This document shows positions 17,170-25,880 of a stretch of 64,000 nucleotides of DNA, piece after piece. Both the position numbers and the translations under genes were made by a program. The notes beneath the pieces were generated by a model, which did no database searches, was not told the origin of the DNA, and saw nothing but the letters and a program-made list of their open reading frames with translations. Positions within the stretch are counted from its first letter, which is position 1; each line of letters opens with the position of its first letter. The DNA comes from Zoogloea sp. (GTDB lineage: Bacteria > Pseudomonadota > Gammaproteobacteria > Burkholderiales > Rhodocyclaceae), in contig JAKLLO010000002.1 in the NCBI GenBank assembly GCA_023150095.1, forward strand, positions 21,699-85,698. The letters run 5' to 3'.

Positions 17170-17292
17170 GAAAGGGGTGGAGAAACCGTAGCGAGCGGCC
17201 CGAGGTCGCGACGAGGAGCGGAAACGTACAGGCGTACGTTGAGCACCGGAATCGCGAGATCGGGCCGCGCAGTAGGTTTATCCGCCCCTTTC
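17170..17292. repeat. 123-bp imperfect palindromic hairpin element
   Basis: The ends GAAAGGGGTGGAGAAACC (17170-17187) and GGTTTATCCGCCCCTTTC (17275-17292) pair with two mismatches. Next inside, GAGCGGCCCGAGGTCGCGA pairs with TCGCGAGATCGGGCCGCGC, and the centre is AACGTAC-AGGC-GTACGTT. The result is one long interrupted stem over the whole element. Its right end covers the ntrC stop codon (17291-17293). It looks like a mobile REP/MITE-type element that could also end ntrC transcription; no transposase is nearby. Confidence 0.75.
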
Positions 17293-18694
17293 AGGCGTGG
17301 TCGGGCTCTTCTAGTCCAAGCTCCTGGATCTTGCGGGTGATGGTGTTGCGCCCGATGCCCAGGAGCTGCGCGGCCTCGATCCGGCGCCCGCCGGTGGCCG
17401 ACAGGGCGCGGCGGATGAGGATGCGCTCGAAGTCGCGGGAGAGCATGTCGAACACCTCGCCCGGATGTTGGGCGATGGCCCGGTCGGCCTCGGCCATCAG
17501 GGCGTCGCCCCAGTTGGCGGGCTGTTCGCGGGTGGGCTGATCCTTGAGTTCGGGCGGCAGGTCGGCCACCTCGACGGTCTGACCCGGGGCCATCACGGTG
17601 AGCCAGTGGCAGAGGTTTTCGAGCTGGCGCACGTTGCCAGGGAAATCCAGGCTCTGCAGGTATTTGAGGGTCGCGTCGGAGAGGCGCTTGGCCTCGACGC
17701 CGAGCTCCTGGGCCGACAGGGAGATGAAGTGCTTGGCCAGCGACGGGATGTCCTCACGGCGCTCGCGCAGCGGCGGCAGGCGCAGGCGGATCACGTTGAG
17801 GCGGTGGAACAGATCCTCGCGGAACAGGCCCTGGCGCACCCGGTCTTCCATGTTCTGGTGGGTGGCGGCGATGACGCGCACGTTGGCCTTGATCGGCTGG
17901 TGGCCGCCGACGCGGTAGAAGTTGCCGTCGGAGAGCACGCGCAGCAGACGGGTCTGCAGCTCGGCGGGCATGTCGCCGATTTCGTCGAGGAACAGCGTGC
18001 CGCCCTCGGCCTGCTCGAAGCGGCCGCGGCGCATGGTCTGGGCGCCGGTGAAGGCGCCGCGTTCGTGGCCGAAGAGCTCGGATTCGAGCAGGTCGCGGGG
18101 GATCGCGGCGGTGTTGATGGCGATGAAGGGCGCGTCCTTGCGCGGGCTGTGGCGGTGCAGCGCACGGGCCACGAGCTCCTTGCCGGTGCCCGATTCGCCG
18201 TTGATCAGCACCGTGGCGTGGGACTGGGCAAGCCGGCCGATGGCGCGGAAGACCTCCTGCATCGCCGGCGCCTGGCCGAGGATCTCGGGCACGGACGACA
18301 GCTCCTCGACCGCGCCGGCCTGGTGGGCGCTCTCGTCGATGGCGCGGCGCACCAGCTCGACCGCCTGATCCACGTCGAAGGGCTTGGGCAGGTATTCGAA
18401 CGCGCCGCCCTGAAAGGCCGCGACGGCACTTTCGAGATCCGAGTAGGCGGTCATGATGATGACCGGCATCTGAGGGAAGCGCGCCTTGACCTTGGACAGC
18501 AGCGCCAGCCCAGATTCGCCGGGCATGCGGATGTCCGACACCAGCACCTGGGGCGGCTGGGTGGCGCTGTCCAGCGCGGCCAGCACTTCGGCCGCCGTCC
18601 CGAAACTCTTGTACGGAATCTCCTCCCGGGCCAGGGCTTTTTCGAGCACCCAGCGGATCGAGCGGTCGTCATCAACAATCCAGACTGAATTCAT
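17291..18694 (-). CDS. ntrC: Nitrogen regulation response regulator NtrC
   Basis: 467 aa sigma-54-dependent activator. Receiver domain (residues 1-120) with phosphoacceptor Asp54 in VSDIRMPGESG. AAA+ domain (about 140-370) with Walker A GESGTGKE, the sigma-54 contact loop GAFTGA and FLDEIGDMP. C-terminal Fis-type HTH ending AAQLLGIGRNTITRKIQELGLE. ATG 18694 starts immediately before the receiver fold. Partner of ntrB just upstream, and the likely activator of glnA, whose promoter in this window has paired NtrC sites. Confidence 0.97.
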   Translation of the reverse strand: MNSVWIVDDDRSIRWVLEKALAREEIPYKSFGTAAEVLAALDSATQPPQVLVSDIRMPGESGLALLSKVKARFPQMPVIIMTAYSDLESAVAAFQGGAFEYLPKPFDVDQAVELVRRAIDESAHQAGAVEELSSVPEILGQAPAMQEVFRAIGRLAQSHATVLINGESGTGKELVARALHRHSPRKDAPFIAINTAAIPRDLLESELFGHERGAFTGAQTMRRGRFEQAEGGTLFLDEIGDMPAELQTRLLRVLSDGNFYRVGGHQPIKANVRVIAATHQNMEDRVRQGLFREDLFHRLNVIRLRLPPLRERREDIPSLAKHFISLSAQELGVEAKRLSDATLKYLQSLDFPGNVRQLENLCHWLTVMAPGQTVEVADLPPELKDQPTREQPANWGDALMAEADRAIAQHPGEVFDMLSRDFERILIRRALSATGGRRIEAAQLLGIGRNTITRKIQELGLEEPDHA

Positions 18695-18767
18695 GTCACT
18701 CACACGCACAAAAGTGAAACGGGCAAAAGGTTCGATCGCGGGCAGGGGCGGGACGGATCGGGCTCAA

Positions 18768-18784
18768 TGCACCATGCTGGTGCG
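18768..18784. promoter_or_regulatory. NtrC-type binding site between ntrB and ntrC
   Basis: TGCACC-ATGCT-GGTGCG matches the NtrC consensus TGCACY-N5-RGTGCA at all but the last position. It lies 16 bases after the ntrB stop and 74 bases before the ntrC start. No sigma-54 promoter could be seen between it and ntrC, so it may act as a repressor/autoregulatory site. Confidence 0.6.
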
Positions 18785-18799
18785 CCATGCAAGCCGCCA

Positions 18800-19873
18800 T
18801 CAGCCCTCCCCATCCCGGACGATCGGCAGGTAAACCGTGAAGCAGGTGCGGCCCGGACGCGAATCCACGTCGATGGCGCCCTGGTGCTGCTCGATGAAGC
18901 TCTGGGCGAGCGACAGGCCGAGGCCGCTGCCATTCTCACGACCGGATACGAGCGGATAGAAGATCTTGTCGCGGATCTTGTCGGGGATGCCCGGGCCGTT
19001 GTCGATGACCTGCAGCTGCAGCGCCAGCTTGAAGCGGCGCTTGGCCATCGTGACCTGGCGGGCAGCCCGGGTGCGCAGCACGATCTCGCCGACGCCGTGG
19101 AGCGCCTGGGCGGCGTTGCGCACGATGTTGAGGATCGCCTGGATGAGCTGCTCGCGGTCGCCGGTGATGTAGGGCAGGCTGGTGTCGTAGTCGCGACGCA
19201 CCTCGACCGACGGGAACTCGGCCAGCGTGAGCCGGCGCACCCGCTCCAGCACGTCGTGCAGGTTGAGCTGGGTGGGCTGCATCATCCGGTGAGACGTGAG
19301 CAGGCGGTTCATCAGCTCCTGCAGGCGGTCGGCCTCGGCGATGATGACCTGGGTGTATTCGCGCAGCTGCGGGTCGTCGAGCTCGCGCTCCAGCAGCTGG
19401 GCCGAGCCGCGGATGCCACCCAGCGGGTTCTTGATCTCGTGGGCGAGGTTGCGGATCAGCTCGCGGTTGGCCTGCTGCTGGTGGGCGAGCTGCTCTTCCC
19501 GCGCCACCTTGAGGTGCGCGTCCATCGGGCGGAACTCAAGCAGCAGACGAGCCTCGGCACACTCGACGGGCGTGACGGTGCAGTCGAGGTGCAACGGCTC
19601 GAGCCCTGGCCGGGCGACCGTGAGGTTGTGGCCGGTATAGCTCCAGTTGTCCCGGAGCACGTTGTTGAGCGCGCTGCCAAGGCCGGCAGGTTCGCCGAGC
19701 AGGCGGTGCAGGGCGTAACCGATGATCTTGCGGCTACTCACCGCAAAGAGGTTTTCTGCGCCGGGATTGAGATACCGGACGACCAACTGGTCATCCACCA
19801 GCACGACTGCGGATGAGAGCAGTTCGAGGCCGGCGAAGGCGGAAGGTGAGGAATCGGGCTGGTCGTTTTGCAT
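18800..19873 (-). CDS. ntrB: Nitrogen regulation sensor kinase NtrB (GlnL)
   Basis: 357 aa cytosolic histidine kinase/phosphatase for NtrC, controlled by PII. N-terminal PAS domain (about residues 15-120), phosphoacceptor His in NLAHEIKNPLGGIRGSAQLL, N box in NIVRNAAQAL, and ATP-binding DNGPGIPD ... SGRENGSGLGLSLAQSFIEQH. No membrane segments, as expected for NtrB. ATG 19873 is preferred over the frame's earlier ATG at 19912. A 105-base gap separates it from ntrC. Confidence 0.96.
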   Translation of the reverse strand: MQNDQPDSSPSAFAGLELLSSAVVLVDDQLVVRYLNPGAENLFAVSSRKIIGYALHRLLGEPAGLGSALNNVLRDNWSYTGHNLTVARPGLEPLHLDCTVTPVECAEARLLLEFRPMDAHLKVAREEQLAHQQQANRELIRNLAHEIKNPLGGIRGSAQLLERELDDPQLREYTQVIIAEADRLQELMNRLLTSHRMMQPTQLNLHDVLERVRRLTLAEFPSVEVRRDYDTSLPYITGDREQLIQAILNIVRNAAQALHGVGEIVLRTRAARQVTMAKRRFKLALQLQVIDNGPGIPDKIRDKIFYPLVSGRENGSGLGLSLAQSFIEQHQGAIDVDSRPGRTCFTVYLPIVRDGEG

Positions 19874-19939
19874 AAGCTTACCTATGCAAGAAGCAGACCA
19901 CATCGAAGGCACCCGCCCGAAGTGCCTCCGACAAGCGCG

Positions 19940-20437
19940 TCAGCGCAGGTTGCTGATCTCGCGCCGGAGGGCCTCGATGTTGCGCTCGTGAAGCTGCACC
20001 TTGTCCTTGTAGGGCTGCACGCGGTCGAGCACTTTCTGATAGTTGCGCTCGTTGCCATAGCGGACAGATTCCTGCTCCTCGAGTTCCTTGCGGGCCGCCT
20101 CGAGGCTCTTCTGCTCGGTGGCGAGCTCCTCTTCGAGGATGCGCCGGCGGTCGGTATCGCGCGCTTTCTGGGTGCCCGAATCGACCCGGGGAAAACCGGC
20201 ACTTCCCGATGACGCACCATTTTGGGGCGCAGGCACCGCAGCGGGGCGCGACGCCGGTGCGCCGCCAGGAACCGACGACACGGCCTGATCCCGCGCAAGG
20301 GTGTTGCACCCTTTTCCGGACGGCTTGTTGTTGGTGTAGGTGACGTGACCGGCCTCGTCGACGCACTTGTAGATGTCCGCCACGGCCAGCGGCGAACACA
20401 GCAGGGAAACCAGCAACAGCGGAATTCGTGGGTTCAT
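19940..20437 (-). CDS. DUF4124-domain secreted protein
   Basis: 165 aa. Signal peptide (residues 1-19, ending PLAVA), then a DUF4124 segment starting DIYKCVDEAGHVTYTNNKP, a pattern frequent in proteobacterial envelope proteins beside glnA/ntrBC. The C-terminal half (about residues 90-165) is a charged coiled coil rich in E/K/R/Q. Function unknown. ATG 20437 is chosen because it starts the signal peptide. Confidence 0.82.
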   Translation of the reverse strand: MNPRIPLLLVSLLCSPLAVADIYKCVDEAGHVTYTNNKPSGKGCNTLARDQAVSSVPGGAPASRPAAVPAPQNGASSGSAGFPRVDSGTQKARDTDRRRILEEELATEQKSLEAARKELEEQESVRYGNERNYQKVLDRVQPYKDKVQLHERNIEALRREISNLR

Positions 20438-20518
20438 GATCGGCATGCCTGGACGCGGGTCACGACAAGTGTAGTGGCGGAGCATGATGAACTCAAAGGG
20501 CGTCCTCCACAAATACAA

Positions 20519-20541
20519 AGGGACGGGCCAAAGCCCGTCCC
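20519..20541 (-). terminator. Terminator after glnA
   Basis: On the minus strand GGACGGGC-TTTG-GCCCGTCC is followed by CTTTGTATTT. Lies 53 bases beyond the glnA stop. Confidence 0.8.
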
Positions 20542-20593
20542 CAGGTAACGCATCAGCCGGCCAGCACGCTGACCGACTGCAGATCCGGAAGGA

Positions 20594-22003
20594 TCAGATG
20601 GCGTAGTACATCTCGAACTCGACCGGGTGCACTTCGACGCGCAGACGGTTCACTTCTTCCTGCTTCAGAGCGATGAAGGAATCGATGAAGTCGTTGCTGA
20701 AGACACCGCCGCGGGTCAGGAACTCGCGGTCCTTGTCCAGGGCTTCCAGAGCCTGTTCGAGGCTGGAGCAGACGGTCGGGATGAGCGCGTCTTCTTCCGG
20801 CGGCAGGTCGTACAGGTTCTTGTCGGCGGGGTCGCCCGGGTGGATCTTGTTCTGGATGCCGTCGAGGCCGGCCATCATCAGCGCGGCGAAGCACAGGTAG
20901 GGGTTCGCGCCCGGATCCGGGAAACGGGTCTCGATGCGGCGGGCCTTCTCGCTGTTCACGAACGGGATCCGGATGGAAGCGGAACGGTTCTTGGCGGAGT
21001 AGGCCAGCTTGACCGGAGCTTCGTAGTGCGGAACCAGACGCTTGTAGGAGTTGGTCAGCGGGTTGGTGATGGCGTTCAGCGCGCGGGCGTGCTTGATGAT
21101 GCCGCCGATGTAGTACAGGGCGGTCTCGGACAGGCCGGCGTAGCCGTTGCCAGCGAACAGGTTCTTGCCGTCCTTCCAGATGGACTGGTGAACGTGCATG
21201 CCGGAACCGTTGTCGCCAACGATGGGCTTCGGCATGAAGGTCGCAGTCTTGCCGTACTGGTGAGCGACGTTCTGGACGATGTACTTGGTGATCTGGGTCT
21301 GGTCGGCACGACGCACCAGGGTGTCGAACTTGGTGCCGATTTCGTTCTGACCGGCAGTCGCCACTTCGTGGTGATGCACTTCAACCGGCACGCCGCAGGC
21401 TTCGAGCGCCAGACACATGGCGGCACGCATGTCGTTGAAGGAGTCGACCGGCGGGACGGGGAAGTAACCACCCTTCACGGCGGGACGGTAGCCGGTGTTG
21501 CCACCTTCGAACTTCTGGTCGGACGACCAGGCGGCTTCTTCGGAGAAGATCTTGTGGTAGGCGCCGGACATGCCGACCTTCCACTCGACGGAGTCGAAGA
21601 TGAAGAATTCGGGTTCCGGGCCGAAGTAGGCGGTGTCGCCGATGCCGGAGGACTTCAGGTAGGCCTCGGCGCGGTTGGCGATGGAGCGCGGATCGCGGTC
21701 GTAACCCTTGCCGTCGGCGGGGTCGATCACGTCACAGCTCAGGACCAGGGTGGTTTCGTCGAAGAACGGGTCGATGTAGGCGGTCTTGGGATCCGGCATC
21801 AGCAGCATGTCGGAGGCCTGGATACCCTTCCAGCCGGCAATCGAGGAACCGTCGAAGGCGTGGCCGCTTTCGAACTTGTCTTCGTCGAAGGCGCTGACCG
21901 GGACGCCAACGTGCTGTTCCTTACCCTTGGTGTCGGTAAAACGGAAGTCGACAAACTTGACTTCGTTTTCCTGGACGATCTTCATGACGTCTTGCGGGGT
22001 CAT
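20594..22003 (-). CDS. glnA: Glutamine synthetase, type I
   Basis: 469 aa, exactly the length of the E. coli enzyme. Makes glutamine from glutamate, ammonia and ATP; dodecamer in the cytosol. Visible: N-terminal beta-grasp ([17 protein letters not shown]), the catalytic FDGSSIAGW, the ATP site [16 protein letters not shown], and the adenylylation tyrosine in [10 protein letters not shown], so GlnE-type control by adenylylation is expected. ATG 22003 has AGGAGT seven bases upstream; the GTG at 22012 is too close to it. Transcription is probably from the sigma-54 promoter upstream. Confidence 0.98.
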   Translation of the reverse strand: MTPQDVMKIVQENEVKFVDFRFTDTKGKEQHVGVPVSAFDEDKFESGHAFDGSSIAGWKGIQASDMLLMPDPKTAYIDPFFDETTLVLSCDVIDPADGKGYDRDPRSIANRAEAYLKSSGIGDTAYFGPEPEFFIFDSVEWKVGMSGAYHKIFSEEAAWSSDQKFEGGNTGYRPAVKGGYFPVPPVDSFNDMRAAMCLALEACGVPVEVHHHEVATAGQNEIGTKFDTLVRRADQTQITKYIVQNVAHQYGKTATFMPKPIVGDNGSGMHVHQSIWKDGKNLFAGNGYAGLSETALYYIGGIIKHARALNAITNPLTNSYKRLVPHYEAPVKLAYSAKNRSASIRIPFVNSEKARRIETRFPDPGANPYLCFAALMMAGLDGIQNKIHPGDPADKNLYDLPPEEDALIPTVCSSLEQALEALDKDREFLTRGGVFSNDFIDSFIALKQEEVNRLRVEVHPVEFEMYYAI

Positions 22004-22088
22004 ATAACTCACTCCTAACGGGTTGAAGCTGCTTCGCAGTGGAAAAAGGTTTTCAGTGAAACGACAATTCAGTCAGCGAACCCAGCAA

Positions 22089-22103
22089 GCAGAAAACATG
22101 CCA
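22089..22103 (-). promoter_or_regulatory. Sigma-54 promoter of glnA
   Basis: Minus strand TGGCATG-TTTT-CTGC, with GG and GC twelve bases apart as in the TGGCACG-N4-TTGC consensus. Predicted start of transcription is near 22077, about 70 bases before the glnA ATG. Confidence 0.8.
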
Positions 22104-22166
22104 GCACGCAAACAAAAACAGTTCATTGTGCCACAAGGTTCTACGGCGGCGGCTCGCAAAATGCAT

Positions 22167-22213
22167 TGCACCAAAGCAGTGCCATGCACCAGTGAACGCA
22201 CCGCTATGGTGCA
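22167..22213. promoter_or_regulatory. Paired NtrC sites upstream of glnA
   Basis: Site 1 is TGCACC-AAAGC-AGTGCC (22167-22183), site 2 is CGCACC-GCTAT-GGTGCA (22197-22213). Their centres are 30 bp apart and fall about 98 and 128 bp upstream of the predicted start. This resembles the E. coli glnA enhancer, whose two strong sites are about three helical turns apart. Site 2 overlaps the stop codon of the upstream transporter gene. Confidence 0.8.
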
Positions 22214-23385
22214 AACCGCCCCAGCAGTTCGATGCGCCGCCAGTGGGGCGACGTAGCCACCCGCTGGGCGACATGCCGGCGCAGGGCATCGAGCCGCGTC
22301 CGGTCGGCACACCAGTCGAAGGGCAGGAACACCTCGGCCTCGACCCGGTTACCCAGGTAGTGCAGCACGGCGGGCGCCGCCTGGGGCACCTCGGCGCCGA
22401 GAATCTCGGTCAGTTCGGCCACTAGCGCGGCCCGCCCGGGCAGGCCGCGCCCACCGGTGTCGGCCAGGTCTTTCTCGCTATCCACGTGCACCAGCACGTC
22501 GAGCACATCCGGAAATCCCGAACGCACCCGGGCGCGGGCCAGTTCGGCGATCCGGTGACCTTCCGAGACGCTGATCCGCGGATCGACCCGCACGTGGGCA
22601 TCGACCAGCACCCGGTGAGCCATGCGACGGGTGCGCAGCTCGTGCACGTCCAGCACCCCCGCGGTGGCGCTGAGGGTGTCGTGAATCTTCGCCACGTCGG
22701 CGGGGTCGACGCCGGTGTCGATGAGTTCGCGCAGCGCCTCGTAGGCCAGCAGTGCGCCCATGCGAAGGATCATGAAGCCGACCAGCGCCGCCGCCAGGGG
22801 TTCGAGGAAGCGATAGCCGGCCAGACTGCCGCCGATGCCCACCGCCACCACCAGCGACGAGGCGGCATCGGCCCGGGCGTGCCAGGCGTTGGCCACCAGC
22901 ATTGGCGAGCGCAGGCGCTGGGCCACCGCCAGCATGTAGCGGAACAGGCCCTCCTTGCCGGCGAGGGTGATCAGCGCCATCCACAGGGCGGCCGGATGGA
23001 GTTCCGGCAACGCATCGAGGCTCTGCAGGCGGACCGCGGCGGTCAGCAGGAAGCCCGCACCGACGCCCGCCAGCACCAGCCCGAGCACCATCGACGCGGC
23101 GGTCTCGTAGCGGCCATGGCCGTAGGGGTGACGCTCGTCGGCGGGATTGGCGCCATGCCGGCTGGCGTACATCACCATGAAATCGCCGAGCAGGTCAGAC
23201 AAGGTGTGCATGCCGTCAGCGACGAGACTCTGGGCATGGGAGAACAGGCCGACGCCAATCTGGCAGACGGTGAGCACGACGTTGATCGCCACGCTCACCC
23301 AGGTGGCACGCTGTGCCTCGCGGGAACGACTGGCGTCGTCGCGGGGCGCACCGGCGACGCCGGCGGAAAGGGGTTCGTGAGACAT
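22204..23385 (-). CDS. Cation diffusion facilitator (CDF) family transporter
   Basis: 393 aa inner-membrane divalent-metal/proton antiporter. Metal-site motifs occur in transmembrane helices 2 and 5: ADGMHTLSDLLGDF (H-x3-D type) and NAWHARADAASS (HxxxD). About six membrane spans occupy residues 25-225, followed by a cytosolic C-terminal domain with a histidine-containing regulatory fold (residues 230-390). Metal specificity (Zn, Fe, Mn, Co) cannot be read from the sequence. ATG 23385; a separate promoter lies between it and the divergent rhodanese gene. Confidence 0.88.
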   Translation of the reverse strand: MSHEPLSAGVAGAPRDDASRSREAQRATWVSVAINVVLTVCQIGVGLFSHAQSLVADGMHTLSDLLGDFMVMYASRHGANPADERHPYGHGRYETAASMVLGLVLAGVGAGFLLTAAVRLQSLDALPELHPAALWMALITLAGKEGLFRYMLAVAQRLRSPMLVANAWHARADAASSLVVAVGIGGSLAGYRFLEPLAAALVGFMILRMGALLAYEALRELIDTGVDPADVAKIHDTLSATAGVLDVHELRTRRMAHRVLVDAHVRVDPRISVSEGHRIAELARARVRSGFPDVLDVLVHVDSEKDLADTGGRGLPGRAALVAELTEILGAEVPQAAPAVLHYLGNRVEAEVFLPFDWCADRTRLDALRRHVAQRVATSPHWRRIELLGRFAP

Positions 23386-23447
23386 GACTTGCAGGCCGGG
23401 GGGCCGGCGGTATACTCGCAGTCCGCCATTCTAGCCGGACAGCCGCC

Positions 23448-23900
23448 ATGGGAAAATTAAGCGAAACCCTCTCCCTCGCCCAGGAACGCGCGCGGAGCAT
23501 GAATCTCGCGTACGCCGGCGCCCTCACTCCCCAGGAAGCCTGGGACGTGCTGCAGCTGGCTCCCGGCGCCAAGCTGGTGGATGTGCGCACCCGTGCCGAA
23601 TGGGACTGGGTCGGCCGCGTGCCGGGCTCGGTCGAGATCGAATGGATGCTCTACCCGGGCAATGAACCGAATCCCCACTTCCTGGCCCAGCTCCAGCGCC
23701 AGGTCGATCGCGAGGCGCTGGTGATGTTCCTGTGCCGCAGTGGCGCCCGCTCCAACGCGGCGGCCAACCTGGCGGTCACGTCGGGCTTCACCAATGCCTA
23801 CAACATCCTCGAAGGCTTCGAGGGCGACAAGGATGCCAGCGGACACCGCAACAAGGTCGGTGGCTGGCGCCATGCCAACCTGCCCTGGACCCAGGGCTGA
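23448..23900 (+). CDS. Rhodanese-domain protein
   Basis: 150 aa single rhodanese domain, a cytosolic sulfurtransferase-like protein. The active-site loop is CRSGARS (Cys about residue 96), and the N-terminal motif KLVDVRTRAEWDWVGRVPGS is typical. Adjacent to nadA, 16 bases downstream, suggesting co-transcription; a role in sulfur supply to the NadA iron-sulfur cluster is conceivable but only inferred from position. Confidence 0.88.
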   Translation: MGKLSETLSLAQERARSMNLAYAGALTPQEAWDVLQLAPGAKLVDVRTRAEWDWVGRVPGSVEIEWMLYPGNEPNPHFLAQLQRQVDREALVMFLCRSGARSNAAANLAVTSGFTNAYNILEGFEGDKDASGHRNKVGGWRHANLPWTQG

Positions 23901-23916
23901 TTCACAGGACACTCCG

Positions 23917-25017
23917 ATGCAAGCCGTCCCCATCAGTTTCGACCGCTTCAACAGCCTCGCCGACGCCGACGCCCACGAACGCATCCGCGCCGCCCGCACC
24001 CGCCTCGGCGACAAGGCCGTGCTGCTGTGCCACCACTACCAGCGCGCCGATGTGTACCAGTACGCCGACCTCACCGGTGATTCGCTGAAGCTGTCGCGCC
24101 TCGCCGCCGAGACCGACGCCGAGTTCATCGTGTTCTGCGGCGTGCATTTCATGGCCGAGGTGGCGGACATCATGTCCAAGCCCCACCAGCAGGCCATCCT
24201 GCCCGACCTCGCCGCCGGCTGTTCGATGGCCGACATGGCCAACCTCGCCAAGGTCGAGCGCTGCTGGCGCGAGTTGACCGAAGTGCTCGAAACGCCCGAC
24301 GCGCTGATTACCCCGGTCACCTACATCAACTCCGCGGCCGATCTCAAAGCCTTCTGCGGCGAGCACGGCGGCATCGTGTGCACCTCCACCAACGCCCCGG
24401 TGATCCTCGACTGGGCCTTCAAGCAGCGCGAGAAGGTGCTGTTCTTCCCCGATCAGCACCTGGGCCGCTGGACCGGCTTCAACAAGGGCATTCCCCTCGA
24501 CGAGATGGTGGTGTGGGATCCGGACCAGGAATACGGCGGCCTCACCGTTGATCAGATCAAGAAGGCCAGGATCCTGCTGTGGAAGGGCCACTGCTCGGTG
24601 CACCAGATGTTCCAGCCGGCGCACATCATCAAGTTCCGCAACCAGTACCCGGACGGCAAGGTCATCTCCCACCCGGAGAGCGCGCTGGAAGTGTGCCGGC
24701 AGTCGGATTTCGTCGGCTCCACCGAGTACATCATCAAGGTCGTCAAGGAATCCGCCCCCGGCACCCGCTGGCTGGTGGGCACCGAGCTCAACCTCGTCAA
24801 TCGCCTCGCCGAAGAGGTGAAGCACGAGGGCAAGATCGTCCAGTTCATGGCGCCCACGGTGTGCATGTGCTCGACCATGCAGCGCATCGATCCGCAGCAC
24901 CTGGCCTGGACCCTCGAGAACCTCGCCGACGGCAACGTGGTCAACCGGATCACCGTGCCCGAACACGAAGCCGCGCTGGCCAAGGTTGCCCTGGAGCGGA
25001 TGCTCGCCGTCTCCTGA
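23917..25017 (+). CDS. nadA: Quinolinate synthase A
   Basis: 366 aa [4Fe-4S] enzyme that condenses iminoaspartate with dihydroxyacetone phosphate to quinolinate in de novo NAD synthesis. Conserved features: CHHYQRADVYQYAD, FCGVHFMAE, CSMADMA, HPESALEV, VGTELNLVNRL, and cysteines in AAGCSMAD, LLWKGHCSVH and VCMCSTMQRI. ATG 23917 sits shortly after the rhodanese stop; the upstream in-frame extension lies in that gene. Followed by a terminator. Confidence 0.96.
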   Translation: MQAVPISFDRFNSLADADAHERIRAARTRLGDKAVLLCHHYQRADVYQYADLTGDSLKLSRLAAETDAEFIVFCGVHFMAEVADIMSKPHQQAILPDLAAGCSMADMANLAKVERCWRELTEVLETPDALITPVTYINSAADLKAFCGEHGGIVCTSTNAPVILDWAFKQREKVLFFPDQHLGRWTGFNKGIPLDEMVVWDPDQEYGGLTVDQIKKARILLWKGHCSVHQMFQPAHIIKFRNQYPDGKVISHPESALEVCRQSDFVGSTEYIIKVVKESAPGTRWLVGTELNLVNRLAEEVKHEGKIVQFMAPTVCMCSTMQRIDPQHLAWTLENLADGNVVNRITVPEHEAALAKVALERMLAVS

Positions 25018-25041
25018 CGCCTGCCCTGCTCCAGCCCTCAA

Positions 25042-25066
25042 GACGGCGCCTGCGGGCGCCGTTTTC
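25042..25066 (+). terminator. Terminator after nadA
   Basis: ACGGCGCC-TGC-GGGCGCCGT stem followed by TTTC, 25 bases after the nadA stop. Confidence 0.75.
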
Positions 25067-25130
25067 ACGGGTGCACCGGGCGTGCCAAAGCGGCCCGTAA
25101 CGCGCAGAATGACAAGAAAAGGGAGATTCG

Positions 25131-25880
25131 ATGAGCACCCTGCGCATCTGCACCTACAACATCCACAAGGGCTTTTCCCAGTTCAACCGGCGCCTCGCGA
25201 TCCACGACCTGCGTGACCGCCTGCGCCTGCTCGGTGCCGACGTGGTCTTCCTGCAGGAAGTGCAGGGCATGCACCTGCGCCACGCCCAGCAGCATGCCAA
25301 CTGGCCCGGTCAGCCCCAGCACGAATTCCTCGCCCGCGACATGTGGCAGCAGACGGCCTACGGCGGCAACGCGATCTACGACCACGGCCACCACGGCAAC
25401 GCCATCCTGAGCCGCCACCCGATCCTCTCCCAGGCCAACCAGGATGTCTCCGACCACCGCTTCGAGAGCCGCGGCCTGCTCCACTGCGAGATCCAGGTGG
25501 CCGGCGTGGCGAGCCCGGTGCATTGCGTGTGCGTGCATCTGGGCCTCACCGCCGGCAGCCGGCGGCGCCAGATGGCGGCGCTGGTCAAGCGCCTCGACGC
25601 CCTCGCCCCGAACGGCGCGCCGGTCATCATCGCCGGCGATTTCAACGACTGGCGCAACCACGCCGACGACTGCCTCACCGACCAGCTGGGCGTCACCGAA
25701 GCCTTCGCGTCGATCCGCGGCCGGCCGGCCCGCAGTTTTCCGAGCACCCTGCCGGTGCTGCGTCTCGACCGCATCTACGTGCGCGGCTTTGCGGTGGACA
25801 AGGTTGAAGTGCATTACGGCCAGCCCTGGAGCCGCATCTCCGACCACGCGGCGCTGACCGCCCAGCTGCGGCCGCAATGA
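25131..25880 (+). CDS. Endonuclease/exonuclease/phosphatase-family protein
   Basis: 249 aa metal-dependent EEP-fold hydrolase. Motifs: TYNIHKGF at the N-terminus, FLQEVQG (metal Glu), HGNAILSRHPI, IIAGDFNDWRN and the C-terminal SDHAALTA. Start ATG 25131 has AAAAGGGAGA just upstream. The end overlaps clsB (ATGA). EEP proteins next to ClsB-type synthases are a recurrent bacterial arrangement, suggesting a phospholipid-related role, but the substrate is unknown. Confidence 0.87.
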   Translation: MSTLRICTYNIHKGFSQFNRRLAIHDLRDRLRLLGADVVFLQEVQGMHLRHAQQHANWPGQPQHEFLARDMWQQTAYGGNAIYDHGHHGNAILSRHPILSQANQDVSDHRFESRGLLHCEIQVAGVASPVHCVCVHLGLTAGSRRRQMAALVKRLDALAPNGAPVIIAGDFNDWRNHADDCLTDQLGVTEAFASIRGRPARSFPSTLPVLRLDRIYVRGFAVDKVEVHYGQPWSRISDHAALTAQLRPQ

